Origin: Streptomyces ipomoeae 91-03
GTDB lineage: Bacteria > Actinomycetota > Actinomycetes > Streptomycetales > Streptomycetaceae
Assembly (NCBI RefSeq): GCF_000317595.1
Contig: NZ_AEJC01000152.1
Location: 1-42,666 of the forward strand
Reading direction: 5' to 3'
Length of the DNA: 42,666 nucleotides
Part shown: in pieces, positions 8,040 through 15,834 of the stretch
Position numbering within the stretch: position 1 is the stretch's first letter
Layout of the letters: each line of letters begins with the position of its first letter
Program-made: the position numbers and the translations under genes
Notes under the pieces: model-generated
Told to the model about the DNA's origin: nothing
Database searches by the model: none
What the model saw: only the letters and a program-made list of their open reading frames with translations

Positions 8040-8373
8040 GGGCGCTCCCCCTTCGCGCAACACGCGTGCGGGGACACGCGTGGACCACTCGAGACGGCTC
8101 TTCAGGGACGGATCCGGCGACCGCCGGCGCGCACGACTCCGTCGTCGGCCACCGCATGCCCCGGGCACGTTCCGCCCCCAACACCATGCCCGGTCGCGGC
8201 GGAGACGATGCCCGCCGAGTCCCGGTCGTCCGCAAACAACGATGAACAGCACGTCGTCGCAGGTCACCCAGTACGAGGCCGCCACTCGTGGATCGAGGTT
8301 CCGGTGCGGACCTCCCCACGGGCGGCGGCCGTTGTACCGCCCGCCCGTCCGATCGCCGCGGACGTCAGGCCCG
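8040..8373. other. Intergenic stretch without a recognised gene
   Basis: This 334-nt region separates the MFS gene end from the DyP start, both on the minus strand. The DyP ribosome binding site is at its lower edge. Open frames here on either strand look like GC-rich shadows. I see no RNA gene or clear terminator. Confidence 0.5.
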
Positions 8374-9834
8374 TTACGCGGCGCCGGCGGGCACCTCGGC
8401 GGTGGTCGACTCCCGACCGGGATCGGTGTCCTGCGCGGTGACACGTGCGGCGGGGATGAACACGGCGACCGCGGCGGCGGCCAGGGCGGCGCCGCCGCCG
8501 ATCATCAGGCCGACGCGGAAGCCGTCCTCGGACGGCAGGGTGAAGCCGCCCAGGGTGGTGGTCATCTGCGCGAGCACCACACCGACCACCGCGGCGGCGG
8601 TGGAGGTGCCCAGAGCACGCATGAGGGTGTTGAAGCTGTTGGCGGAGGCCGTCTCGGACAGCGGCACCGTGCTCATGATCAGCGCGGGCATCGCGCCGTA
8701 CGCCACACCGACACCGGCGCTGACGACGACGGACACGATCAGCAGGCCCCAGGTGGAGCCCATCAGCACCAGTGAGAGCCCGTAGCCGGTCGCGATCACC
8801 ACGGAGCCGGTGATGAGGGTGAACTTGGGGCCGCGGGCATCGGTGAGCTTTCCGCCCAGCGGGGAGAGCGCCATCATCATCAGCCCGGCCGGGGCCATCC
8901 ACAGGGCCATCGCCAGCGTCGACTGACCCAGACCGTATCCGGTGGCCTCGGGCAACCGAAGGAGCTGCGGGCTGATGAGTGCCTGCGCGTACATGCCGAA
9001 GCCGACGAGGATCGAGGCGATGTTGGTGAGCAGCACCCTCGGGTGAGCGGTGGTGCGCAGGTCCACGAGGGGGTCACGGGTGCGCAGCTCCCAGAAGCCC
9101 CAGAACAGCAGCAGGACCGCGGCGGCGACGAACAGGCCGAGCGTCGTCGCGGAACCCCAGCCCCAGTCCGCCCCCTTGGACACCGCGAGCAGCAGGCACA
9201 CCACTCCGCCACCGAGGGCGAAGGCGCCGACGTAGTCGAAGCGCTGCCCCTTGGCGCCGGCCGGGGTCTCGGGGACGAGGAACCAGATCATCGTGGTGAC
9301 CAGGACGGCCAGACCGGCGGCGCCCCAGAACAGCACCCGCCAGCTGGCGTACTGCGCGACCGCCGCCGCGATCGGCAGACCGAGACCGGCGCCGATCCCC
9401 ATCGAGGCGCTGACCAGCGCGATCGAGCCGCTGAGCTTCTCGGGCGCCATCACGTCACGCAGCAGGCTGATGCCGAGCGGCACCACACCCATGCCGATGC
9501 CCTGCAGACCACGGCCCGCGATCATCGGCACGACCGACGAAGACAGCGCGCACACCACCGAGCCGGTCACCAGCGGCACACAGCACACCAGCAGCATGCG
9601 CCGCTTGCCGTGGAGGTCGCCCAGGCGCCCGCCGATCGGCCCGAAGACCGCGCCCGTCAGCAGCGTCGCGGTGATCACCCAGGAGGCGTTCGACGCGCTG
9701 GTGTCGAGGATCGTGGGCAGTTCGGTGAGCAGCGGGGTCACCAGCGTCTGCATGATCGCGGCGACGATGCCGGCGAGGGCCAGCGTCGTGATGACGCCGC
9801 CCGGGCGGGCGGACGTCGGGGAGTTGGCCGTCAA
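8374..9834 (-). CDS. MFS transporter, DHA2 (EmrB/QacA-like) drug exporter family
   Basis: Inner-membrane proton-coupled exporter of 486 aa. The hydrophobic profile is consistent with about 14 transmembrane helices. Conserved MFS motifs include GRLGDLHGKRR in the loop after helix 2 and GRGLQGIGMG. The C-terminus is a short hydrophilic acidic tail. The start is TTG at 9834, supported by GGAGG (9841-9845) 6 nt upstream. It is transcribed divergently from a MarR-type regulator, with palindromic sequence between them, the usual arrangement for a regulator-controlled drug or metabolite exporter. The substrate is unknown. Confidence 0.9.
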   Translation of the reverse strand: MTANSPTSARPGGVITTLALAGIVAAIMQTLVTPLLTELPTILDTSASNASWVITATLLTGAVFGPIGGRLGDLHGKRRMLLVCCVPLVTGSVVCALSSSVVPMIAGRGLQGIGMGVVPLGISLLRDVMAPEKLSGSIALVSASMGIGAGLGLPIAAAVAQYASWRVLFWGAAGLAVLVTTMIWFLVPETPAGAKGQRFDYVGAFALGGGVVCLLLAVSKGADWGWGSATTLGLFVAAAVLLLFWGFWELRTRDPLVDLRTTAHPRVLLTNIASILVGFGMYAQALISPQLLRLPEATGYGLGQSTLAMALWMAPAGLMMMALSPLGGKLTDARGPKFTLITGSVVIATGYGLSLVLMGSTWGLLIVSVVVSAGVGVAYGAMPALIMSTVPLSETASANSFNTLMRALGTSTAAAVVGVVLAQMTTTLGGFTLPSEDGFRVGLMIGGGAALAAAAVAVFIPAARVTAQDTDPGRESTTAEVPAGAA

Positions 9835-9878
9835 GAAATTCCTCCGTGCGCTGGGACCGGCGATGCGACAGGGCGTAC

Positions 9879-9941
9879 GTCATGCACCTGGCATGCAGGA
9901 TACATGCGACAGGTATGACACCCTCCTTGTGCATGATGCAC
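9879..9941. promoter_or_regulatory. Candidate MarR operator cluster between MFS and regulator genes
   Basis: The divergent intergenic region holds nested palindromes. GTGCATGATGCAC (9929-9941) is perfect apart from its central base. GCATGC lies at 9891-9896. An outer imperfect inverted repeat pairs GTCATGCACCTG with CAGGTATGAC. MarR proteins bind such short palindromes. Their placement just upstream of the TTG at 9834 would allow repression of the exporter and possibly autorepression. Confidence 0.55.
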
Positions 9942-10016
9942 TTCACTGGTCCGCCGCCTGCCGCGGCAGGTGGAAAGATCGCCCTGGCGGTACCCGCAAC
10001 TAGGAGGTAGGCGACC

Positions 10017-10472
10017 GTGGAAGAGCCGACGCGCCGGGTCGAGTACGAGAACATGCTGCTCGGGCGCTATCAGCATCTGAGCAAGAGCAAGGGACGCCGC
10101 AAGGACTCCACGCTGGAGCGCAGCGCGTACATCCTCCTCAGCCGCATCCGGATCGAGGGGCCCATGTCGATCAGCGAGTTGAGCGAGGCCTTCGGCCTGG
10201 ACGCCTCCACCCTGCGCCGGCAGACGGCCGCCGCGCTGCGGGCCGGGCTGGTCGAGCACATCCTCGACCCCGCCGGTGGCGTGGCCCGTAAGTTCCGTAT
10301 CACCGAGGAGGGAGAGCGCCGTCTGGACGAGGAGCGCGAGGGGAACGTCCGCACCCTCGCCATGGTCATGGCCGACTGGTCCGACGAGGACATCGCCGGG
10401 TTCGCCGACTACCTCGAGCGCTTCAACACCAGCATCGAACGGCTGCACGGCAAGCCGTGGCCGCGGCCGTAG
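10017..10472 (+). CDS. MarR-family transcriptional regulator
   Basis: Winged-helix DNA-binding protein of 151 aa. The recognition-helix region is SISELSEAFGLDASTLRRQTAALRAGL-like around residues 44-70, followed by the wing (RKFRITEEGERRLDEERE) and a long C-terminal dimerisation helix. The GTG at 10017 has an ideal AGGAGGT (10002-10008). It is divergent from the MFS exporter and most likely represses it, with an unknown ligand relieving repression. Confidence 0.88.
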   Translation: MEEPTRRVEYENMLLGRYQHLSKSKGRRKDSTLERSAYILLSRIRIEGPMSISELSEAFGLDASTLRRQTAAALRAGLVEHILDPAGGVARKFRITEEGERRLDEEREGNVRTLAMVMADWSDEDIAGFADYLERFNTSIERLHGKPWPRP

Positions 10473-10516
10473 GACGAGCCCGTGGAAGGTGTGCGACGGC
10501 GGGTACTCTCCAGGAC

Positions 10517-11005
10517 ATGCGGATCTCCGTCTCCTCCGACATGGACGAACCCGTCGCCCGCTTCCTCCTCACGGAGTTGCGCGATCGCGGCCACGAGGTG
10601 CTGACGCACGGGGCGCTGCGCCCCGGGGACGATCCCCAGTGGGCGGCCTGCTCGGAGGCGGCGGCCCGCGAGGTCGCCTCCGGTGCGGCGGACCAGGCGG
10701 TGGTGTGCTGCTGGACGGGCACCGGCGCGTCGATCGCCGCGAACAAGGTGCCGGGCGTACGGGCCGCCCTGTGCACCGACGCGTACACGGCGGACGGCGC
10801 CCGCCGCTGGAACGACGCCAACGTTCTGGCGATCGGTCTGCGCCTGACCTCCGAGCCGCTCCTCAAGGAGATCCTCGACGCCTGGTTCGCCGCCGAGGCC
10901 AGCCAGGACGCCGACGACCGGGAGAACGTGGCCCGCGTCGAGCGGCTCGACGGCGGCCGGGGGGGCGAGTGGGGCCGAGTGAGGACCGCTGACGAATCCG
11001 GCTGA
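10517..11005 (+). CDS. RpiB/LacAB-fold sugar-phosphate isomerase-like protein
   Basis: Protein of 162 aa with the RpiB fold. RpiB isomerises ribose 5-phosphate and ribulose 5-phosphate. The segment CCWTGTGASIAANK aligns with the RpiB active-site loop CGTGxGxSIAANK, keeping the catalytic Cys. GVRAALCTDAYTA and NDANVLAIG follow. The base His that precedes NDANVL in RpiB is replaced by Trp (RRWNDANVL). The ATG at 10517 begins the family-typical MRISVSSDM; AGGA is only 1 nt away, so the ribosome site is weak. It starts 45 nt after the MarR gene and could share its transcript. The substituted His means isomerase activity should not be assumed. Confidence 0.8.
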   Translation: MRISVSSDMDEPVARFLLTELRDRGHEVLTHGALRPGDDPQWAACSEAAAREVASGAADQAVVCCWTGTGASIAANKVPGVRAALCTDAYTADGARRWNDANVLAIGLRLTSEPLLKEILDAWFAAEASQDADDRENVARVERLDGGRGGEWGRVRTADESG

Positions 11006-11016
11006 GCGAGGACCGG

Positions 11017-12009
11017 CTAGGAATCCCGCCGAAGGAAGACCGGCCTGGCCCACAGGGGCGGTTCCGGTGGCGGTTCGGGCGGCCCCGGTGCCGTCGCGGC
11101 CGCACGGCTCGGGGCGTGCCCCGCCATCGCGGCGCGGGTCGTACCGGCGGCCCTGAGCGCGGCCACGAAGGACAGGCAGGAGTCGTAGCGGTCGTCGGGG
11201 GACTTGGCCAGCGCCTTCGCCAGCACCCCGTCCACGGCCGTCGGCAGATCGGGCCGCCCCTCGGTCAGCGGAGGGGGCTGGTCGTACTGGTGGGCCCACA
11301 ACAGCGCCATGTCGTCGTCGCGTCGGAAGGGCGGCCCCCCGGCCAGCGTCTCGTGGACGACACAGGCGAGGCTGTAGACGTCGCAGCGGCCGTCGACGGG
11401 CTTGCCCGCGATCTGCTCCGGCGCCACGTAGTCGAGCGTCCCCACGAACTGGCCCACGGTCGTGAATCCCGTCAGCGACAGCGACTTCTTCGTCAGACCG
11501 AAGTCGGTGAGGTACACGTGCTCGGGGTGATCGCTGTCCGTGCCCGGCGCGACCAGGATGTTCCCCGGCGTCACGTCCCGGTGCACCAGACCGTGGTCGT
11601 GCGCGGCGTCCAGCGCCGAGGCGACCTGTGCCGCGATCCGCGTGGCGGTCGCGACCGACAAGGGGCCCTCCCGGTCCAGGAGATGACGCAGGTCCCGCCC
11701 GGCGACGTACCGCATGGCGATGTAGAGGACGCCGCCCGTCTCCCCCGCCTCGAAGACCGGCACGATGTTCGGATGGTCGATCGCGGCGGCCACGCGTGAC
11801 TCATGGGTGAAGCGGCGCCGGAAGGTGTCGTTGCGGGCCCGTTCCGGGGCGAGGAGCTTCAGCGCGACCGTCCGCTCCAGCCGCAGGTCCCTGGCCTGGT
11901 AGACGACGGCCATGCCGCCTCGGCCGATCTCGCGTTCGATCCGGTAGCCCGCGATCTGCCGTCCGATCAGCTCGGACGGCCGCCCCGAGAACGGCCACGC
12001 CTCACTCAT
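11017..12009 (-). CDS. Cytosolic Ser/Thr protein kinase of an FHA-ABC operon
   Basis: Hanks-type kinase of 330 aa. The Gly-rich loop is IGRGGMAVVY (residues 28-37), the VALK lysine 51, the alpha-C Glu 70, the catalytic loop HRDVTPGN 143-150, DFG 169-171 and APE 196-198. The Lys two residues after the catalytic Asp in HRDxKPxN is Thr147. After about residue 270 the sequence is a Pro/Ala-rich tail with no transmembrane helix and no PASTA repeats, so the kinase is soluble. Its ATG overlaps the end of the SH3-like gene by 8 nt, and it is the last gene of a three-gene operon. A likely substrate is the double-FHA ABC transporter encoded upstream, as PknF acts on Rv1747 in mycobacteria. Confidence 0.9.
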   Translation of the reverse strand: MSEAWPFSGRPSELIGRQIAGYRIEREIGRGGMAVVYQARDLRLERTVALKLLAPERARNDTFRRRFTHESRVAAAIDHPNIVPVFEAGETGGVLYIAMRYVAGRDLRHLLDREGPLSVATATRIAAQVASALDAAHDHGLVHRDVTPGNILVAPGTDSDHPEHVYLTDFGLTKKSLSLTGFTTVGQFVGTLDYVAPEQIAGKPVDGRCDVYSLACVVHETLAGGPPFRRDDDMALLWAHQYDQPPPLTEGRPDLPTAVDGVLAKALAKSPDDRYDSCLSFVAALRAAGTTRAAMAGHAPSRAAATAPGPPEPPPEPPLWARPVFLRRDS

Positions 12010-12625
12010 CGGGCGTCACCGGCGGCACCACCCGCGTGGGCTCGTGATCGGCCGCCGCCTGGCCCTTCGGCGCGCGTCCGGACTCCCCTACGACACGGGT
12101 CGGCTCCGGCGGAAAAACCGGCGCCGGGACCGGGTTCTCGTGCGGCGCGTCCGAGACGGCGAATGTGCTCAGCTGGGCCCCGTCGCAGTAGGCCCAGCGC
12201 TCGTGGGCGGTGTCGAACAGCCACAGCGACCCGCCGTCCACGACGACTCCGACCCGCAGTCCCTTCGTACGCTCCCGGAAGGACTCGCCGTCGAGGCGCC
12301 CCGCCGCGAGGGCTTCCGCCTCGGTGCGGTAGCGGACCAGCGCCTCCTCGACCCGGGCCAGCAGGGGGCGTGGATCGGCGGTGCGGGCGGGCGCGGCGCC
12401 GGCGGCGGGCGGGTCCTGGGGTAGGGCGACGAGGAGGCGGCCGTCGACCCAGGCGTCCCAGCCGTTTTTGCACAGGACGCGACCCCAGTCGCCGCGCCGG
12501 TCGAGGAGCTGGACGGGCAGCAGGGCATCGAGAAGGACGCTGGGGCGGGACGGGTCGGCGGCATCCCAGGCGGGCAGTCCGCCGGGCGGGACCACGTGCG
12601 TGGGGAGGAAGCCGGGGGTCGTCAT
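12002..12625 (-). CDS. SH3-like domain protein between FHA-ABC transporter and kinase
   Basis: Protein of 207 aa without signal peptide or transmembrane segment. Residues about 35-70 (VQLLDRRGDWGRVL, then CKNGWDAWVDGRLLVAL) look like a bacterial SH3 fold. A helical segment follows around 85-120, then a second beta-rich unit (VGVVVDGGSLWLFDT, ERWAYCDG) and a Pro-rich tail with two EPTRVV motifs whose Thr residues might be phosphorylated. The ATG at 12625 lies 5 nt after the stop of the FHA-ABC gene, with GGAAG in the end of that gene, and its stop overlaps the kinase start. Context suggests an adaptor or sensor of the kinase-transporter system; this is inference. Confidence 0.75.
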   Translation of the reverse strand: MTTPGFLPTHVVPPGGLPAWDAADPSRPSVLLDALLPVQLLDRRGDWGRVLCKNGWDAWVDGRLLVALPQDPPAAGAAPARTADPRPLLARVEEALVRYRTEAEALAAGRLDGESFRERTKGLRVGVVVDGGSLWLFDTAHERWAYCDGAQLSTFAVSDAPHENPVPAPVFPPEPTRVVGESGRAPKGQAAADHEPTRVVPPVTPDE

Positions 12626-12630
12626 CGCGG

Positions 12631-14955
12631 CTACTTCCGCATCACCGCGGGTTCGTGGCGGCGCAGCAGCCGGGCGACGACGTAACCGCAGAGCAGCGCC
12701 AGGACGACCAGCATCGCCACGTCCAGCAGCCAGATGCCCGCCGAGTGTTCGAACAGCGGGTCGGCCTTGTCGGGGACGATCCGCCCCAGGTCGATCGTGC
12801 CGGCCATCGCCGCGAACGCCCACCGCGACGGCACCAGCCACGCCAGCTGCTCCAGGACGACCGTGCCCTTCACATCCAGCAGCGCGCCGCAGAACACGAC
12901 CTGGACGATCGCGAGGAGGACCAGCAGCGGCATGGTCACCTCCTCCTTGCGCACGAGCGCGGAGACGAGCAGACCGAGCATCATCGCGGTGAAGGCGAGC
13001 AGCGCCACGGCGACCGTGATCTCCACGAGGGGCGGCATCAACACGCCTTCGTCGCGGGGGGCGTTGAGGTCGACGCCGAGCAGGGCGACCAGGGTGAGGA
13101 CGACGGCCTGGAGCACGGTGACGGTGCCGAGGACCACGATCTTGGACATCAGATACGCGGATCTGGACAGACCGACGGCGCGTTCGCGCTGGTAGATGCC
13201 CCGTTCCTTGACCAGTTCGCGTACGGCGTTGGCGGCGCCGGTCAGGACGCCGCCGACGCACAGGATGAGCAGGACGTTCAGGGCGGTCTCGCGGTCCAGT
13301 TCGCCGCCCGCGAGTGCCCTCGCCATCGCGCCCATCACGAAAGGCAGCGCGATCATGATGGCGAGGAAGGTGCGGTCGGCGCCGAGCGCGGCCGTGTACC
13401 GGCGCACCAGGGTGCCGAGTTGGGCGCCCCAGCTCTGCGGCTTGGGCGGTGGCGCGACGGCGACCTGTTCCGCCTCGGGCAGATACGGCTGGCCCATGGC
13501 CGCGACGACGTAATGGCTGTGGAAGGGCGAGTCGCGGTACTCCCCCGCCCAGTCCCGCTGTTGGTCCCGTTCGAAGGCTTCGAAGGCCTCCGGCCACTGC
13601 TCGAAGCCGAAGAAGGCGAGGGTGTCGTCGGGCGGCCCGTAGTAGGCGACCTTGCCGCCGGGCGCGAGGACGAGGAGACGGTCGCAGACGTCGAGGCTGA
13701 GGACGCTGTGGGTGACGACGATGACCGTGTGGCCGTCGTCGGCGAGGCCGCGCAGCATGTGCATCACCGAGCGGTCCATGCCGGGGTCGAGGCCGGAGGT
13801 CGGCTCGTCGAGGAAGAGCAGGGAGGGCTTCGTCAGCAGCTCCAGGGCGACACTGACCCGTTTGCGCTGGCCGCCGGAGAGGCTGTGGATGGACTGGTCG
13901 GCCCGCTGTTCGAGGCCCAGTTCGCGGATCACCTCGTCGACCCGCGCCAGACGCTCGGCCTTCGCCGTGTCCTGCGGGAAGCGCAGCTCGGCGGCGTACG
14001 CGAGGGCCCTGCGGACGGTCAGCTGGGCGTGCAGGATGTCGTCCTGCGGGACCAGGCCGATGCGTTGGCGCAGTTCGGCGTAGTCGTGGTACAGGTCGCG
14101 GCCGTCGTAGAGGACGGTGCCGCTGTCGGCGGGGCGCTGCCCGGTGAGGGCGTTGAGGAGGGTGGACTTTCCGGCGCCGCTGGGGCCGACGACGGCGAGG
14201 AGGCATTTCTCGCCGACCGGAAAGGACACCTTGTCGAGCAGTGTCTTCCGGCCACGGTCGACGGCGACGGTCAGTTCCTGGACGTCCAGGGAGATCTCGC
14301 CGGTGTCCACGTACTCCTGCAACTCGTGACCGATCAGGCAGAACGCGGAGTGCCCGATGCCGACGATGTCACCGGCAGTGACCGGGGCACTGTCGACGGG
14401 GCTGCCGTTGAGGAAGGTGCCGTTGTGGCTGTCGAGGTCGACGATCTCGTATGTGCCGTCCGGGCGTGCCCTCAGTTCGGCGTGCCTGCGGGAGACGACC
14501 AGGTCGTCGATGACCAGGTCGTTGTCGGCGGCGCGGCCGATGCGGACGGTCCGCTGGGGCAGCGGACGGACGCTGGTCGGCTGCCGGAAGGCGCCCGTGG
14601 AGGCGGGGCGGAAGATGCCGGAGGGGCGCTCGGGGGCCAGGCCGGCGAGGACGGCGCGGGGGCCGTCGGCGAGGCTGCCGAAGTGGATCACGGTGCCGGG
14701 GCCCACGTCCCACTCGCGGACGCGGTGGCCGTCGGCGTAGGTGCCGTTGGTGCTGTTCTCGTCCTCGATCGTCCAGTGGTCGTCGTGGGCCCGCAGCACC
14801 GCGTGGTGCCATGAGACCCGGTCGTCGTGGAGGACGATGTCGCTGAGCGGGTCGCGTCCGACGTGGTACTCGTGGCTCGGGGTCATCACCGTGGAGCCCG
14901 CCTCGGTTTCCAGCACGAGTTCGGGCGCAGTCGGTGCGATCGACCGCTCTGCCAT
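12631..14955 (-). CDS. Double-FHA ABC transporter (ATPase fused to ABC2 membrane domain), Rv1747-like
   Basis: Protein of 774 aa with five parts in order. FHA1 has GR at 33-34, SWHH at 48-51 and NSTNGT at 67-72. A linker with several Thr and Ser residues follows at about 110-135. FHA2 has GR at 140-141, SRRH at 155-158 and SHNGTFLNG at 176-184. The ABCG-like ATPase has Walker A GPSGAGKST at 257-265, LSGGQ at 359-363 and Walker B LLFLDE at 379-384. The C-terminal ABC2-type membrane domain has about six helices. FHA domains bind phosphothreonine, so transport is probably gated by the kinase of the same operon. The architecture matches mycobacterial Rv1747, controlled by PknF. The substrate is unknown; Rv1747 has been linked to cell-envelope lipid export. 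Confidence 0.92.
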   Translation of the reverse strand: MAERSIAPTAPELVLETEAGSTVMTPSHEYHVGRDPLSDIVLHDDRVSWHHAVLRAHDDHWTIEDENSTNGTYADGHRVREWDVGPGTVIHFGSLADGPRAVLAGLAPERPSGIFRPASTGAFRQPTSVRPLPQRTVRIGRAADNDLVIDDLVVSRRHAELRARPDGTYEIVDLDSHNGTFLNGSPVDSAPVTAGDIVGIGHSAFCLIGHELQEYVDTGEISLDVQELTVAVDRGRKTLLDKVSFPVGEKCLLAVVGPSGAGKSTLLNALTGQRPADSGTVLYDGRDLYHDYAELRQRIGLVPQDDILHAQLTVRRALAYAAELRFPQDTAKAERLARVDEVIRELGLEQRADQSIHSLSGGQRKRVSVALELLTKPSLLFLDEPTSGLDPGMDRSVMHMLRGLADDGHTVIVVTHSVLSLDVCDRLLVLAPGGKVAYYGPPDDTLAFFGFEQWPEAFEAFERDQQRDWAGEYRDSPFHSHYVVAAMGQPYLPEAEQVAVAPPPKPQSWGAQLGTLVRRYTAALGADRTFLAIMIALPFVMGAMARALAGGELDRETALNVLLILCVGGVLTGAANAVRELVKERGIYQRERAVGLSRSAYLMSKIVVLGTVTVLQAVVLTLVALLGVDLNAPRDEGVLMPPLVEITVAVALLAFTAMMLGLLVSALVRKEEVTMPLLVLLAIVQVVFCGALLDVKGTVVLEQLAWLVPSRWAFAAMAGTIDLGRIVPDKADPLFEHSAGIWLLDVAMLVVLALLCGYVVARLLRRHEPAVMRK

Positions 14956-14974
14956 GCCGGAGATTCTACCGATT

Positions 14975-14996
14975 CGATCAGATATGCGCCTGATCG
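14975..14996. promoter_or_regulatory. Palindrome upstream of the FHA-ABC operon
   Basis: CGATCAG (14975-14981), an 8-nt spacer and CTGATCG (14990-14996) form a perfect 7-bp inverted repeat 20 nt upstream of the ATG at 14955. It lies in the expected promoter or 5' UTR of the kinase operon and is a candidate operator. It could also act as a weak terminator for other transcripts. Confidence 0.45.
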
Positions 14997-15078
14997 CTGC
15001 CGCGTGCGGCCGTCGAGTGAGGGCGGCCGTCGTACGGGACCGGGGTCGGGCGAATCCGGCGCGAGACGGCTACGGCGG

Positions 15079-15489
15079 TCAGGCGGCGGGGGCGGCGATC
15101 CGCTGGGCGATGCGCTGCATCCGTACGGCGTCGACGGACTCGGCGAGCAGCTCGTACTCCGTGGTGTCGTCGTTGGTGGCGATACGGACCAGGTTCCCGG
15201 CGGCCAGCTCCTCGGCGACCAGCTCCTGTTGGACACTGTCGGCGGACCAGGCGCGCAGCAGGCTCGGCACGTCCGGTACGGTGTCGGAGACCGGAACGAC
15301 CGCGTTCGGCGGGAAGTTCGGATTCTCGGGCCGCGGGTCGAGACGTTCGGCGATCCATAACGCCCGGTCACGCATCCACCACAGCGCCAGGGCCAGGGTG
15401 GGGGCACGATACGTCCCCAGGGGCACGCCGACGCGCCGGCCGCCGCACACGCCGTACGCGGTGACATGGCACAGGAATTCGTCGTGCAC
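15079..15489 (-). CDS. Hypothetical protein of 136 aa
   Basis: I do not recognise a named family. The product begins with an HDEFLCHVTAYG segment and a GVPLGTYRAPTLALALWWMRDRALW segment that may be an amphipathic helix. The Pro-rich middle is followed by a helical C-terminus (LLRAWSADSVQQELVAEELAAGNL, then two short strands and ESVDAVRMQRIAQRIAAPAA). There is no signal peptide or metal motif. The GTG at 15489 is preceded by a GGGCGAGG-like site; codons upstream of it look non-coding. It lies upstream of the FHA-ABC operon on the same strand with a 123-nt gap. The promoter region upstream contains two palindromes. Confidence 0.65.
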   Translation of the reverse strand: MHDEFLCHVTAYGVCGGRRVGVPLGTYRAPTLALALWWMRDRALWIAERLDPRPENPNFPPNAVVPVSDTVPDVPSLLRAWSADSVQQELVAEELAAGNLVRIATNDDTTEYELLAESVDAVRMQRIAQRIAAPAA

Positions 15490-15834
15490 GCCTCGCCCCC
15501 CCGTTCGCACCGTCGAACACCATCCGGGCCCGCCCGCCGAACGGACCCGCTCTCGCCTCGCAGATGTGCTGGTCGTGCACACAGGCCGACGGATTGTCAC
15601 GCAAAGTGACGACATGAACGCGTGCGGCGACGCACTTTGTTCATGCCTCAATCGCCCTCTCAGTCGAGTATCGACACTCCTGACACTCTGTCACCATGCC
15701 AATTCAGCCAGTCTCCTGGCATATGCGTGACCGCGATTGGCTGAAACGACACGAAGCCCCCTCGGACCGGGGATTCCTCCCTCACGGCCCGCGATCCGGT
15801 TCCCCGTCCCGTACGTATGTCCTCGACGGAGCGT
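15490..15834. other. Intergenic region with palindromes; no confident gene
   Basis: 345 nt of locally lower GC between the 136-aa gene and the decayed serine hydrolase. It holds the palindromes at 15596-15645 and a hairpin followed by GGGGATTCCTCC near 15754-15785. A plus-strand frame at 15696-15986 has no support beyond being open. Confidence 0.5.
15596..15645. promoter_or_regulatory. Adjacent palindromes upstream of the 136-aa gene
   Basis: GTCAC-N5-GTGAC (15596-15610) is followed 2 nt later by a longer stem (15613-15645) pairing CATGAAC with GTTCATG and, inside it, GTGCG with CGCAC. Both are in locally A/T-richer sequence about 110-155 nt upstream of the GTG at 15489, consistent with an operator pair or a structured 5' leader. 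Confidence 0.5.

Noticed and set aside
11017..12009. Kinase as an inactive pseudokinase
   Set aside because: The VALK Lys, alpha-C Glu, HRD Asp, Asn and DFG Asp are all present; a single Lys-to-Thr change is not enough to call it dead.
11803..14814. Very long open frame on the plus strand opposite the FHA-ABC operon
   Set aside because: It is antisense to three well-supported genes, and its translation is low-complexity without domains; long antisense frames are normal in high-GC DNA.
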